Of a stretch of DNA of 64,000 bases, positions 1 through 9,591 are shown in pieces. The DNA lies in the NCBI GenBank assembly GCA_905212975.1, contig CAJMGO010000006.1, positions 1 to 64,000 on the forward strand, read 5' to 3'. Position numbers and translations under genes: made by a program. How positions within the stretch are numbered: position 1 is the stretch's first letter; each line of letters opens with the position of its first letter. The stretch comes from CAJMGO01 sp900557305 (GTDB lineage: Bacteria; Bacillota_I; Bacilli_A; RF39; UBA660). The notes under the pieces were generated by a model. It did not search any database, was not told where the DNA came from, and saw only the letters and a program-made list of their open reading frames with translations.

Positions 1-696
1 TTGATTTTTCGCTAGTTCTAGTTGTTGTATCATTTTCATATCTGGATTTTCTATTGTGAAATACATTAAATAGCACAATAAACATAAAATCAAATCATAT
101 ATATTAAATTCTGGATGTATTTTTACAAATATTCCCAAAATAAATATTAAGGGAATAATAATATATATTGAATTATATCTTTTATCATATTTTTTTACAT
201 TTAATAATGATATTATGAAAGAAACTGCCAAATTAAAAAATACTAATGCAAATGTTAAATTCACAGCTGATCCGTTACCACTAGTTATAGCCCCTACTTT
301 TACAACATTAAATTTAAGGAAGGCTATCATTATCCCAACAATAACATATATAAAATTGTTTATATTTCTATATAATTTAAATCGTTTTCTATATTTTTCA
401 TAGCTTATGTATAAAATATACGACATAACATTAAATGTTATTATTATGATCAGCCATGAACCAATTTTATTTATTATTGCGAAAATTGATGCATACCAGC
501 AATCCACAGTATTTACCATATATATACTTGCGCCATAATGTGAAATAAAATTAGTTATATTAACCATCATAGTTAATATTAAAACATTTTTGTAATAATA
601 ATTTTCTTCTAATTCTATTTTTCTTTTTGAAAAAAATACTATTAAAATCATAACAGTAAATATCAAACAAACAAAAGGTATTTCAAATTCTATCAT
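1..696 (-). CDS. Sensor histidine kinase, N-terminal membrane half (runs off the left edge)
   Basis: The frame is open from an ATG at 696 to base 1 (232 codons) with no stop, so only the N-terminal part is present. AGGTGAT lies seven bases before the ATG. The translation shows about six or seven hydrophobic segments separated by short basic loops, then FTIENPDMKMIQQLELAKNQ at the window edge. In gut Firmicute histidine kinases this kind of linker joins a multi-helix sensor to the HisKA domain, so a phosphorylatable His and ATPase domain are expected beyond the edge. That is inference because no kinase motif is inside the window. It lies just downstream of the PlsC-like gene, separated by a weak hairpin. 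The ligand is unknown. Confidence 0.65.
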   Translation of the reverse strand, partial: MIEFEIPFVCLIFTVMILIVFFSKRKIELEENYYYKNVLILTMMVNITNFISHYGASIYMVNTVDCWYASIFAIINKIGSWLIIIITFNVMSYILYISYEKYRKRFKLYRNINNFIYVIVGIMIAFLKFNVVKVGAITSGNGSAVNLTFALVFFNLAVSFIISLLNVKKYDKRYNSIYIIIPLIFILGIFVKIHPEFNIYDLILCLLCYLMYFTIENPDMKMIQQLELAKNQ

Positions 697-723
697 TAAT
701 ATCACCTACATTCATTCTATCAC

Positions 724-750
724 AAAAAAAGAAATTTACTTTCTTTTTTT
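724..750 (-). terminator. AT-only hairpin after the PlsC-like gene
   Basis: AAAGAAA (728-734) pairs with TTTCTTT (740-746) around a five-base loop, and a T tract follows on the minus strand. It overlaps the stop codon of the gene at 736. There is no G+C clamp beyond one pair, so it is a weak call. Confidence 0.4.
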
Positions 751-1872
751 CACTTTTTGTATTTTGCTCTCCTCAAGAAATAATCTCATTCTATTTGGAA
801 TATCCTTTTTGCATAAATCTAATTCTTTTAATATCCAATTTTTATCAAACGGAAAACTAATATTAGGATTAACAACCAAATTACTTATACTTTTTACAAC
901 TTGCTCATATTCAATTTCTTCATTGCTTTTTTTAGTTAAATATTCAGCATCAAATACGTCTCTTTCCCATTTTAATTTTATAAAGGCATCTCTTATTTTA
1001 TTTTGTCTTATTTTCTCTTCTATATCATTATGTTCTTTTCTAATAACAGTTTGAAAATGTCTTTCAATCATATAATATACTGAAGTAGCCATTTTATCTC
1101 TTATAAATGAAGTTAATTGTTTTACTTTAGCTTTTTCTATATTTTCTTCAGAATTAAAATTATTTTTCATGTTATAATAAATTTCTTGTATATCTATTGG
1201 GTTACTAACATCAACATATGAAACTTCATTTTCTTCATCTCTTATCATAGATATTATTACTATTTTTCTTTTAGTTTGTAATGCTAAATTGACAGGTCCA
1301 TCATATAAATTGTTTATCAACTTATTTGGACTATAGTTATGTGAACCTTCTGGGAAAATTAAAATACTGTTTGTTTGAATAACTCTTTTCATCTTTTCAA
1401 AAACTAGTTTTCTTTGGGCTTTATCCAAAATGTCAAATGGAATCATTCCATTCAAAAAAGATAAATACATTTCAGGATTATATTTTAATGATTCAATTGA
1501 TCCTAATATTAAATAAGCATTTCTATCTAAAATATTTAATACTGTTTCTATATCTTCGGGACATGTGTGATTGCAAACAAATATATATGGTTCATCATTA
1601 TTTAATTTTGGATATCTTTCAACAATGATATTATTTTTTCTTTTTTTTAAATCATATTTCTCTAATGGAATATACTCTGTATTTAGTTTAGAAAAATATT
1701 CTTCATCAGTTAAATTTTTATTATTGCAAAAATTTATTATATTTGCATTAGTAAATACATTGCATAATTTTTTGAAAGATTTATTTCCTTTTCTTCTAAG
1801 CTTTAAACCAAAATTAGTAGTACAATGTTCTACATCTTTTTCATTTAATTTATTTATTAATATATTCTCCAT
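736..1872 (-). CDS. PlsC-like 1-acylglycerol-3-phosphate acyltransferase family protein
   Basis: The 378-residue protein has the two acyltransferase signatures: HTCPED (His102-x4-Asp107, the catalytic HX4D box) and FPEGS (173-177, the phosphate-binding block). Members acylate lysophosphatidate or related acceptors at the membrane. This one has about 100 residues before the HX4D box and a charged C-terminal region of about 140 residues that I do not recognise, so its acceptor is uncertain. I chose the ATG at 1872 because AAAGGGG precedes it; an in-frame start at 1926 would add 18 residues that overlap the promoter. It stands alone behind a strong promoter. Confidence 0.7.
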   Translation of the reverse strand: MENILINKLNEKDVEHCTTNFGLKLRRKGNKSFKKLCNVFTNANIINFCNNKNLTDEEYFSKLNTEYIPLEKYDLKKRKNNIIVERYPKLNNDEPYIFVCNHTCPEDIETVLNILDRNAYLILGSIESLKYNPEMYLSFLNGMIPFDILDKAQRKLVFEKMKRVIQTNSILIFPEGSHNYSPNKLINNLYDGPVNLALQTKRKIVIISMIRDEENEVSYVDVSNPIDIQEIYYNMKNNFNSEENIEKAKVKQLTSFIRDKMATSVYYMIERHFQTVIRKEHNDIEEKIRQNKIRDAFIKLKWERDVFDAEYLTKKSNEEIEYEQVVKSISNLVVNPNISFPFDKNWILKELDLCKKDIPNRMRLFLEESKIQKVKKRK

Positions 1873-1897
1873 AATTCTTTCCCCTTTATTGATGGTT

Positions 1898-1926
1898 ATA
1901 CTACCACAACATATACTGTTTGTCAA
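1898..1926 (-). promoter_or_regulatory. Sigma-A promoter of the PlsC-like gene
   Basis: On the minus strand TTGACA (1921-1926) is followed after 17 bases by TAGTAT (1898-1903), with a TG one base before the -10, an extended -10 feature. The Shine-Dalgarno and ATG follow within 30 bases. Confidence 0.6.
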
Positions 1927-1949
1927 ATTTCACCTTGATTTTTGTCCTT

Positions 1950-1978
1950 AAAAAAGTTAAATGCAACTTTTATTTAAC
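1950..1978 (-). terminator. addA terminator
   Basis: GTTAAAT (1956-1962) pairs with ATTTAAC (1972-1978), followed by six T on the minus strand. The stem overlaps the addA stop codon. Confidence 0.55.
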
Positions 1979-4900
1979 TTATACTTACTAGATTACTATC
2001 AATAAATGAATATAAATATACTTTTACAGTTTTTCCTGTCATATCTTGTATATATTTTTTATATCCATTTAATTGATTTTTATATGCTTCATTTTCTATG
2101 TTTTTAAGTTTATAGTCTATTATTATATACTCATTATCATATTCTAGCAATAAATCTATTATCCCATGATTTATTGTTTCATTTTCATAATAAAATTCAT
2201 ATTCTTGATATATATTTTTTACATTTTTAAAAAGTGGTAAAGAAATAAAATTAGTTAATTTATTTTTTATATATTCATCTCTTATATTAGATATATCTGG
2301 ATTTTTTAAATCAATATTTTCTAATATACTATGTATTTTTATACCAAAATCTAATTTAGCTTTTATGTCTTTATCTATTAATTCTATATTTTTTGAATAC
2401 TTTTTACTTTCTAATTCTTCTTTTCTATATTCCTTAGTATTTTCATTTATAATGATATTACTTTTATCAATCATTTTTTCATAATCAACTAATTTAGTTA
2501 AATTGTAATTCTTTGTTATATTTAATTTATCTATATCTATATTCTTTGTTCTAGTATCTAAATCTTCTACTAAATTAATCATATCTAAAAATGATTTAGA
2601 ATCCATTATATCAGATTTAATATTGTCTTTTTTTGGCTTTAAAAGTATTATTTTTTCTTTTGCTCGTGTTAAGGCTACATAAAGTAATCTTATTTTTTCA
2701 CTTATTTCTTCTTTGTTATAATTTTCCTTAAATAATATTTTATAAAATGTTTCTTTTATTTCTTTATCTTTATATGGGATAATGATTCCATATAAAGAAC
2801 TATAGAAAAATTTTTCTTTAAATTCTTGTTTATTAAATTCATTATAAAGACCAGGAAAATAGCAAATATTAAATTCAAGTCCTTTTGATTTAAATATAGT
2901 CATTATTTTAACACTTTGATCATTTTTCATATTAACAGAGTATTTTATATCTAATTTATTTTGTTCTACTTTATCAAGGTAATCAACAAATTCTGATATA
3001 GAATAAATATTTTGTAAGGATGAAGCTAAATTAAGTATATATTCTATTCTAATTAGCGATTCTTCTACATTTCCTATTTTTATTAATCTATTATATATAT
3101 CAAACTTATCTATTATAATTTCTATTAATTCTTTTATATTTAAATTATTTATATCTATATTATATAATTCTTTAAATAGCGGTGTTTCTTTATATTTATT
3201 TTCTTTTATAATATTAAATATATTTTGATCAGTTTCTTCTATCAAAAAACTTCTTTCTATTGAAATAAAACTATGTTTAAAATTATTATCAAATTCATTT
3301 TTCTTTATTTTTATTATAAGTTTTAATATATTTTTTATTACATCTAAATCATAACCACTACTTATATTTTCTTCTTTATTTAAAGTAAGTGGTATATTTA
3401 AGTATTCAAACACTTTTTTATATAAATCAAAATCCTTTTTTCTATCCATTAAAATAACAAAATCATTATATGTCGCATCTCTTAATATTTGTTCATCTTT
3501 ATCAAATATTTGATATTTATTTTCTACTTTATTTTTTATATCATTCGCTATTACGAATGCTTCTATCTCTTCTTTTGTAAATTCATTTTGTTCATATTCA
3601 TATATATCAAGATTATAATCCTGATTTGTTTTTCCTTCATTTATATATGTATTATTACCAAATATCATTTTATGTTCTAATTTATAATTAGCGCCACCTA
3701 TATCATCTTTCATAATATTTGAAAATATCAAATTAATATCATCAAGTGGTTCTAATCTAGATCTAAAGTTTTTATTTAAATCTATTTTTGTACCATTAAT
3801 TTTATTTTTATAATTGTCATATTTATTTTTAAATAATAATGGATTAGCATTTCTGAATCTATATATTGACTGTTTAATATCTCCTACACAATATACATTA
3901 TTATCTGAAATAAGATTAATAAATGTTTCCTGAAGATCATTTGTATCTTGATATTCATCAAGCATTATTTCATTAAATGATTTTTTTATATTATTTCTTA
4001 TTTCTTCATTTTCACTTACTAGTTTTATAGCAAAATGAGCTATATCATTAAATTCATACATATTATTTATTTTTTTAACTTTTAATAATTCACTATCAAA
4101 TTTTAATAATATATCACATATTATTTTTGTATTTTCTTTTGTACTATATAAAGATTTTTTTATATTATCTTCTTTATCATATATACATAAACTATTTAAT
4201 TCCTTTATTTTTATATTTAATTGTTCTTTATAAATATATGCTTCACTTTCTTTTTTTAAAGGTGGTAATTTTAATGTTGAATATAATTTTATTTCATCAT
4301 ATGAATTACTTTTTAGTAGTGGATCAATTACTTTATATAACTTATTTACATAATCAATATTCTCTATATCTGATATAAGTTTTACAATATTTTTTATATC
4401 TTCTATTTTTTCTTTTAAAAGAAATAAATATTCTTCTATTCTTATATTAATATATTTATCATTAAAATAATTATCAATATAATCCTCTAAATATTCTCTA
4501 TATCCATATTTCATTACTACTTTTTCATATATTTCCATTATTCCATTTCTTATAATATCATCATCTTTTGTACAAAAGCATGAAATTAAATTATTAAATT
4601 GGGTATCATTTTTTGAGTAGTATTCTTCTAATATTTGATCTAAAAGTTCTTTCTTTTTTATACTTATTATACTATTTTCTACGATAGATACATTTGATGG
4701 TATATTAAGTATATAACTATATTTTTTTACAATAAATAAGGCATAGGAATCAAATGTTGTTATAAAAGATGAATTTAAGTAATCTAGTTGATCTTGTTTA
4801 TTTGCCTTTAATAATTTTTTTCTTATTCTATCTTTCATTTCTTCTGCTGCTGCATGAGTAAATGTTAAAAGTAATAATTGATTAATATTTATACCTTCTT

Positions 4901-5024
4901 CTATTTTTCTCATTACTCTTTCTGTTAAAACAGCTGTTTTTCCACTTCCAGCTCCAGCGCTTACTATAATGTTTTCGCCATCTTTATTTATTGCTTGTAA
5001 TTGTTCTTCTGTCCATCTACTCAC
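1974..5024 (-). CDS. addA: ATP-dependent helicase-nuclease subunit A
   Basis: AddA is the UvrD-family helicase and 3'-strand nuclease subunit of AddAB, which resects double-strand breaks for RecA. It shows the Q motif at the N-terminus (WTEEQLQAI), Walker A AGAGSGKT at 23-30, motif II DEYQDTND near residue 345, motif VI YVALTRAKEK and a C-terminal PD-(D/E)xK nuclease motif IIDYKLKN near 970. At 1016 residues it is shorter than the roughly 1230 usual in Bacillus. Translation probably starts at GTG (5024), preceded by GGAG nine bases away, and overlaps the addB stop by eight bases, so the two are translationally coupled. Confidence 0.93.
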   Translation of the reverse strand: MSRWTEEQLQAINKDGENIIVSAGAGSGKTAVLTERVMRKIEEGININQLLLLTFTHAAAEEMKDRIRKKLLKANKQDQLDYLNSSFITTFDSYALFIVKKYSYILNIPSNVSIVENSIISIKKKELLDQILEEYYSKNDTQFNNLISCFCTKDDDIIRNGIMEIYEKVVMKYGYREYLEDYIDNYFNDKYINIRIEEYLFLLKEKIEDIKNIVKLISDIENIDYVNKLYKVIDPLLKSNSYDEIKLYSTLKLPPLKKESEAYIYKEQLNIKIKELNSLCIYDKEDNIKKSLYSTKENTKIICDILLKFDSELLKVKKINNMYEFNDIAHFAIKLVSENEEIRNNIKKSFNEIMLDEYQDTNDLQETFINLISDNNVYCVGDIKQSIYRFRNANPLLFKNKYDNYKNKINGTKIDLNKNFRSRLEPLDDINLIFSNIMKDDIGGANYKLEHKMIFGNNTYINEGKTNQDYNLDIYEYEQNEFTKEEIEAFVIANDIKNKVENKYQIFDKDEQILRDATYNDFVILMDRKKDFDLYKKVFEYLNIPLTLNKEENISSGYDLDVIKNILKLIIKIKKNEFDNNFKHSFISIERSFLIEETDQNIFNIIKENKYKETPLFKELYNIDINNLNIKELIEIIIDKFDIYNRLIKIGNVEESLIRIEYILNLASSLQNIYSISEFVDYLDKVEQNKLDIKYSVNMKNDQSVKIMTIFKSKGLEFNICYFPGLYNEFNKQEFKEKFFYSSLYGIIIPYKDKEIKETFYKILFKENYNKEEISEKIRLLYVALTRAKEKIILLKPKKDNIKSDIMDSKSFLDMINLVEDLDTRTKNIDIDKLNITKNYNLTKLVDYEKMIDKSNIIINENTKEYRKEELESKKYSKNIELIDKDIKAKLDFGIKIHSILENIDLKNPDISNIRDEYIKNKLTNFISLPLFKNVKNIYQEYEFYYENETINHGIIDLLLEYDNEYIIIDYKLKNIENEAYKNQLNGYKKYIQDMTGKTVKVYLYSFIDSNLVSIS

Positions 5025-7371
5025 TTATTTCATCTCCTAATACTTCTTTTAATGAAGTTGTTTTTAGATTTATTATATCTTTTTCTTGCTTAAAGCATAT
5101 ATCTTTATATGAGCAAAATTCACATGAAATATTTTTTTTGTCTATTTTCTTTGGGTCTATAGAAAAGTCAGCCTCATTTATTTTATTTATTACATCATGT
5201 ATTTTGTTATCTATTATTTCATCTAATTTTTTAAATTCTTGACTACTCATTATTTTTGAGTATGCATAAAATCCATTTTGAGTTGTTTTCATACTCTTTA
5301 TTATTTGACTATCATTATAACTTTTATCAAATTTATCTAATATTTCAGTATTTGAGTTACTATATCCTTCTAATTTAAAGAAATCTTTTTTTTCTTTTTC
5401 TTCATCTTTTGAATTAATTAATTTATTACTTAATATTTTTTGATAATACATTCCAACTGGTATTACATTTTTAAACTTATCGCTTCTATTTAATAGATAA
5501 AAATATATTGGTAACTGCATATTTAATCCATAATTTATATTTTTTAAAGATGTATCTGGTGAACCAGTTTTATAATCTATTACTACAGCAAAATAATCAT
5601 TATCCAATTTTTTAATTTTTAATTTATCTATTATTCCAATAAAATAAATATTTATATTACTATCAATATTTATTTTTATTTTCATTTCTGTTAGTTCATC
5701 TTTTAATTCAATATATTTTTCTTGTTCATGAATTGTATCCACTACATAATTTAATTCTTGTGTTAAATTTGTAGCTAAAAATCTTTCTTTATTTGTAGAA
5801 AAATCTTTTATTTTATTTTTATATTCTTGAGTATAATTATAATTTTCTTTATAAATATTAGATAATATTTCATGAAAAATTGTACCTATCTTTGCTTTAA
5901 ATGAATCTACATTATCATTTACTTTTAAAATATTTTTTAAATAGTATTTAAATGCACATTCATTATATGATTGTATTGATGAATATGAAAGTGTTAATGT
6001 ATTATTTAAATAGTTATATAAATCTTGTTTATTTATTCCTTTAAAGGTATTATCATATGTTCTATAATTTATATTTTTATAATTAGAATACAATATATTT
6101 AATCTCTCATCTTTAGTACCATATTTTATTAATTTATCTAGAGATATAGAAAGATTTAATAAATTATTTTGAAGAGAATTATTATAGTTATAATTATATT
6201 CATCATTTATTTTATATTTTAAATTATATATAATTGGACTTACAAGATAAGAGTTGAAGTAATCTTTTTCTTTATAAGTTATAATTATATTTCTTAAAGA
6301 ATTAATTTTATCTACTATATGAAGTGTTAATTTTTTGTTTAAAGATACTGTTGTATCCATATTTAGAATTACTTTTATATCATCAGATAAATAATCTATA
6401 TCTTTATATGCTTTAGGTATTTCTCCCTCATTAAAATTAATTAAAAATACATAATCATCTATATTACAATTAAATAAATCTGTTACTTCTATACAATTTT
6501 TATATTTTGTTTCTTTTATATTTGTATGTTCTAATTCATATTTTATTGAATCTATTATAATTTCATCTAACTCTTCTTTAAAATAATAATTATTTAATAT
6601 ATTTAAAACTTGATTATTTAAATTATCATCTTCATTAATTGTTTTAAAATATTCATATGACTCTTCTTTATTTTTTGATTGTTTTAATTTTTGATAAAAT
6701 AATTTAATACTATCTAAAGAATATAAAGAATAATTATTAGAAAGTGTAATTGGGATATTATAATATTTACTTATTCTTTTAATAAGTGATATATAATTAC
6801 TAGAACAATTTACTAACTTTATTTTGTTTATATCTATATTATTTTCAAGTAATTCTTTTATTTTATCAAATGCAAAAGTTATTTCTTGTTCTTTAGTTTC
6901 AAACTTATATATATCTTTTTCAGATGGCATTATTGTATCTTCTACTTTTTCTATATCAAAATAACTGGATAATAAATTAATATAGTATTTATCTATATAT
7001 TTAGAATTATATAATTTTATTTTGTATTGTTTTATTTTATCTAAATTGAATTTTTCTTCTATTAAATTATTATCTTTTAATTCTTGTTTTAATTTAACTA
7101 GATAATCTAGTTTTTTTATTCCGTACTCTTTTTTTTGTATATATTTCATACTTTTTAATAAATTAAGAGCTATTTCATAGTTAAAATTATGCTTATTTAT
7201 TAAATAATATATTGTTTTTGATGAATATGAAAATTCTATTTTATTTAATATCTCTTGAAGTGTTAAAACTTTAATATCTAATATTTTTCTTTGATTATAT
7301 AAATCATTCAATATTTCTTTTTTTTGTCGATTTGATACTATATAACAACATTTATTTTCATAATTATTCAT
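5017..7371 (-). CDS. addB: ATP-dependent nuclease subunit B
   Basis: AddB partners AddA and cuts the 5' strand. The C-terminal half has the nuclease motif VVIDYKTGS and the four iron-sulfur cysteines: one in YNECAFKYY and three in CEFCSYKDIC. The N-terminus begins MNNYENKCCYIVSN and lacks the GRxGSGKT Walker A found in Bacillus AddB, so this subunit has probably lost ATP binding. I chose ATG 7371 because GAGGTG sits six bases upstream; the in-frame GTG at 7380 lies inside that Shine-Dalgarno. It overlaps addA by eight bases as an operon. Confidence 0.88.
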   Translation of the reverse strand: MNNYENKCCYIVSNRQKKEILNDLYNQRKILDIKVLTLQEILNKIEFSYSSKTIYYLINKHNFNYEIALNLLKSMKYIQKKEYGIKKLDYLVKLKQELKDNNLIEEKFNLDKIKQYKIKLYNSKYIDKYYINLLSSYFDIEKVEDTIMPSEKDIYKFETKEQEITFAFDKIKELLENNIDINKIKLVNCSSNYISLIKRISKYYNIPITLSNNYSLYSLDSIKLFYQKLKQSKNKEESYEYFKTINEDDNLNNQVLNILNNYYFKEELDEIIIDSIKYELEHTNIKETKYKNCIEVTDLFNCNIDDYVFLINFNEGEIPKAYKDIDYLSDDIKVILNMDTTVSLNKKLTLHIVDKINSLRNIIITYKEKDYFNSYLVSPIIYNLKYKINDEYNYNYNNSLQNNLLNLSISLDKLIKYGTKDERLNILYSNYKNINYRTYDNTFKGINKQDLYNYLNNTLTLSYSSIQSYNECAFKYYLKNILKVNDNVDSFKAKIGTIFHEILSNIYKENYNYTQEYKNKIKDFSTNKERFLATNLTQELNYVVDTIHEQEKYIELKDELTEMKIKINIDSNINIYFIGIIDKLKIKKLDNDYFAVVIDYKTGSPDTSLKNINYGLNMQLPIYFYLLNRSDKFKNVIPVGMYYQKILSNKLINSKDEEKEKKDFFKLEGYSNSNTEILDKFDKSYNDSQIIKSMKTTQNGFYAYSKIMSSQEFKKLDEIIDNKIHDVINKINEADFSIDPKKIDKKNISCEFCSYKDICFKQEKDIINLKTTSLKEVLGDEISE

Positions 7372-7404
7372 ATCTAACACCTCATATAAATTATATCATT
7401 AAAC

Positions 7405-7447
7405 AAAAAAAAAGAGTAGGATTACTTACAAGTATATCCTAACTCTT
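7405..7447 (-). terminator. Terminator overlapping the end of the gene at 7422
   Basis: AAAGAGTAGGAT (7411-7422) pairs with the ATCCTAACTCTTT arm ending at 7447, with one bulge, and a nine-base T tract follows on the minus strand. It separates this gene from addB. Confidence 0.65.
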
Positions 7448-7964
7448 TATATTGACTTAAAATTTCTTCTTCATTTAATTGATTTATGGATACTTCTTCT
7501 CCACTTTCTTCCTTGAATTTTAATGTATTATCTACTATCTTTACATTTTTAGTATCTTTTTTCATTTTGTTTAAATCAAATTCATATATTATTTGTTCTG
7601 TATAATCTTTTTTATCATTTATTTTTATTGTATATCCATTTATTTTTGGAGATACTGTATTTTCTTTTAATTTATCTTTAAATTCTAAATATATTTCTTC
7701 ATATTGAAAATAGTAATTAATTATTCTTTTTTGTTTTATACTGTTATTGTCTTTGATATAAAATGCTTCTTTTATTTCCATTGTATATCCATTATTTGTA
7801 CTATTTTTTATACTACATTCTATTATTTTATCATAAGGTTTATTTAAGAATTTAAAACAAATTATTACGCATATTATTACTATTTCTATAATAATTCCAA
7901 TTACCCAATATAGCTTTTTGTTTTTCTTATTTTCTACATTATTTTCTTTTTTATTCTTTTTCAT
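7422..7964 (-). CDS. Membrane-anchored hypothetical protein
   Basis: The 180-residue protein has a lysine/asparagine-rich cytoplasmic N-terminus (1-17), one transmembrane segment at about 18-42 and an extracellular domain of about 135 residues ending in YTCK. The outer domain is rich in Ile, Lys and Glu and looks beta-rich, with a single Cys in the body and one near the C-terminus. I recognise no family. It lies upstream of addBA in the direction of transcription and is separated from it by its own terminator, so it is probably a monocistronic envelope protein. Confidence 0.6.
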   Translation of the reverse strand: MKKNKKENNVENKKNKKLYWVIGIIIEIVIICVIICFKFLNKPYDKIIECSIKNSTNNGYTMEIKEAFYIKDNNSIKQKRIINYYFQYEEIYLEFKDKLKENTVSPKINGYTIKINDKKDYTEQIIYEFDLNKMKKDTKNVKIVDNTLKFKEESGEEVSINQLNEEEILSQYKELGYTCK

Positions 7965-8015
7965 ATTATCTATCTCCTATTTATATAATAACATAAATAA
8001 TAGGATAAATACAAG

Positions 8016-8040
8016 AAAAAGGAGTTTTATTCTCCTTTTT
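8016..8040 (-). terminator. Terminator of the thioredoxin-like gene
   Basis: AAAAAGGAG (8016-8024) pairs with CTCCTTTTT (8032-8040) around a seven-base loop. It overlaps the stop codon at 8027 and has T tracts on either strand. Confidence 0.65.
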
Positions 8041-8641
8041 TAAATCCAAGATTCTCTAGGTATGCTGCAAAAGTATCATATTCAGCATATCCAACCCAAC
8101 CTTCTCCTTGAATTTTTCCATCTTTTACTACAATTACAAGTGGAGTTGTTCCATAATAAGTATTTAACCATTCATCTAATTCTGTTATTTTTGAAATCTC
8201 AGATGAATCTACTTCATCTATATTTAAATATAGAGTTGTATAGTTGTAATCTTTTTGAGCTTGTTGTAGTGTTGGTAAGAATGCTGCACAATATGAACAT
8301 GTTGGACGTCCAATATAAATTACTTGAGTTTCACTTCCTTTGAATGCTTCTACAAATTCATCTGGTGTTACTTGTTTAAACATACTAGCATCATATTCTT
8401 GAACTTGTTCTTCATCTTGTTTTGTTGAAGTTCCATTCATATTTTCAACTCCAGCAAATATTCCTATTACTCCTACTAATAAGATTACTGCTATTACTAC
8501 TAAACAATAAAATATTTTTTGTAGTGTTGATTCTACTTTAGTATTTCCTATTAATTCTTCTTTTTCATTTTTTTCTTCTTTAGCTACTAAAGAGTTCTTT
8601 TGTACTTTTGTTTTTTCTTCTGTTGTTTTTTTTGTTGCCAT
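8027..8641 (-). CDS. Membrane-anchored thioredoxin-like protein
   Basis: The 204-residue protein has a charged cytoplasmic N-terminus of about 40 residues, a transmembrane helix at about 45-67 and an extracytoplasmic thioredoxin fold with the redox pair CSYC in GRPTCSYCAAF. A Thr-Pro cis-proline (YGTTPLVIVV) and the final beta-hairpin with GYAEYDTF complete the fold. It probably reduces or isomerises disulfides in exported proteins; the substrate is unknown. I chose ATG 8641 because GGGAGGT precedes it by five bases, whereas the in-frame ATG at 8656 falls just before that Shine-Dalgarno. Confidence 0.75.
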   Translation of the reverse strand: MATKKTTEEKTKVQKNSLVAKEEKNEKEELIGNTKVESTLQKIFYCLVVIAVILLVGVIGIFAGVENMNGTSTKQDEEQVQEYDASMFKQVTPDEFVEAFKGSETQVIYIGRPTCSYCAAFLPTLQQAQKDYNYTTLYLNIDEVDSSEISKITELDEWLNTYYGTTPLVIVVKDGKIQGEGWVGYAEYDTFAAYLENLGFKKGE

Positions 8642-8726
8642 TTTATTACCTCCCATATAGTATCAATTATATCACTAAATTTATAATTTTGTATAGTATT
8701 GCATTAATATTTCATATTTTTTTCAC

Positions 8727-8750
8727 ATAAAAACAGCTTTATGCTGCTTT
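8727..8750 (-). terminator. Terminator of the secreted lysozyme-like gene
   Basis: CAGC (8734-8737) pairs with GCTG (8743-8746), extended by A/T pairs, with a T tract on the minus strand. It overlaps the last codons of the gene at 8739. Confidence 0.55.
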
Positions 8751-9281
8751 TATTTTTTCTATGTATTTATTTACTTTTACACTCCAGGTTTTACTTTCTG
8801 CATATTTTTTATTCATTTGTTCTGGAGTATATAAGCCTTTTGAATAGTAATTATAATACAAGTTATTTAAATATGCATCAATTCCTTCATCTAAACTATT
8901 AAATCTTGCATAGCCTTTTCCTGATTTCATACCACCTATATTATAATTAGTTTTTACAAGTGTGCTGCATTCCCAAGCACACCCTGTTTCTTGAAGAATT
9001 ATTGCTTCTGCGATATAAGGATCAAGTCCTAGTTCAACTGATTTTTTTGCTATTTCATGTCCATGTCCTTTTAGTGTTGAATTTAATGACCTTTCTAACT
9101 TATCTCCTAATTCTTGTAACGTCATACCATCATACACTATAGGGATAATTTCTTCATTTCCACTTTCATATGTCATTGCAACAATTTCTTCACTTTTTAT
9201 ACTATTTTTGACCATAAATGCTGTAAGGCCTAAAAAGACACATACGTATACACTTATAGCCACTTTCAGATTTACTTTCAC
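8739..9281 (-). CDS. Secreted lysozyme-fold (glucosaminidase-like) protein
   Basis: The protein begins with a signal or anchor helix (residues 5-24), then a linker and a C-terminal domain of about 110 residues resembling the bacterial glucosaminidase/lysozyme fold: GLDPYIAEAIILQETG provides the likely catalytic Glu, followed by NYNIGGMKSGKGYARF. It may trim peptidoglycan outside the cell. Two cysteines, in GCAWECS, could form a short disulfide. Translation starts at GTG (9281) with GAGGTG upstream. A consensus promoter and a short palindrome lie directly in front. Enzymatic specificity is not determinable here. Confidence 0.65.
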   Translation of the reverse strand: MKVNLKVAISVYVCVFLGLTAFMVKNSIKSEEIVAMTYESGNEEIIPIVYDGMTLQELGDKLERSLNSTLKGHGHEIAKKSVELGLDPYIAEAIILQETGCAWECSTLVKTNYNIGGMKSGKGYARFNSLDEGIDAYLNNLYYNYYSKGLYTPEQMNKKYAESKTWSVKVNKYIEKIKAA

Positions 9282-9291
9282 ATTTCACCTC

Positions 9292-9309
9292 TTGTTGATA
9301 AGTCAACAA
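9292..9309 (-). promoter_or_regulatory. 5'-terminal leader hairpin or operator
   Basis: TTGTTGA (9292-9298) and TCAACAA (9303-9309) form a perfect seven-pair palindrome between the promoter and the GAGGTG Shine-Dalgarno of the gene at 8739. It begins at about the predicted transcription start, so it could be an mRNA-stabilising 5' hairpin or a repressor operator. Confidence 0.45.
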
Positions 9310-9314
9310 TAAAA

Positions 9315-9343
9315 ATTGTAGCATAATACATAATGATTGTCAA
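9315..9343 (-). promoter_or_regulatory. Sigma-A promoter of the lysozyme-like gene
   Basis: TTGACA (9338-9343) and TACAAT (9315-9320) are separated by exactly 17 bases on the minus strand. Confidence 0.7.
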
Positions 9344-9347
9344 ATTA

Positions 9348-9590
9348 TCACTTATTAGTGTTACTATAATAATCTCTTTCTGATATATCTATCAATACTT
9401 GATCTAACTCTTCAATATTTTCATCTTCTAATATTTTTTCTATATCAAATATTAGACTCTTAGTATTATTATATTTATTTGGATCGATATTATACTTCTT
9501 TAATATATTATATTCTTTAGTATTTAATAATATATTATTACCATAATTTTTTAAAAAATCAGGCTTCTTAAAAAAATCATCTATATTCAT
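9348..9590 (-). CDS. Small acidic hypothetical protein
   Basis: This 80-residue, mostly helical, acidic protein has no cysteine and no membrane segment. I recognise no family. Its ATG at 9590 lies one base after the stop of the upstream PLP-enzyme gene (9592), so the two are almost certainly co-transcribed. The real-gene call rests on this spacing and on sensible composition. Confidence 0.5.
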   Translation of the reverse strand: MNIDDFFKKPDFLKNYGNNILLNTKEYNILKKYNIDPNKYNNTKSLIFDIEKILEDENIEELDQVLIDISERDYYSNTNK

Positions 9591-9591
9591 T

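Noticed and set aside
215..403. Plus-strand 62-codon frame opposite the histidine kinase
   Set aside because: Antisense shadow of the kinase membrane domain; no initiation signal.
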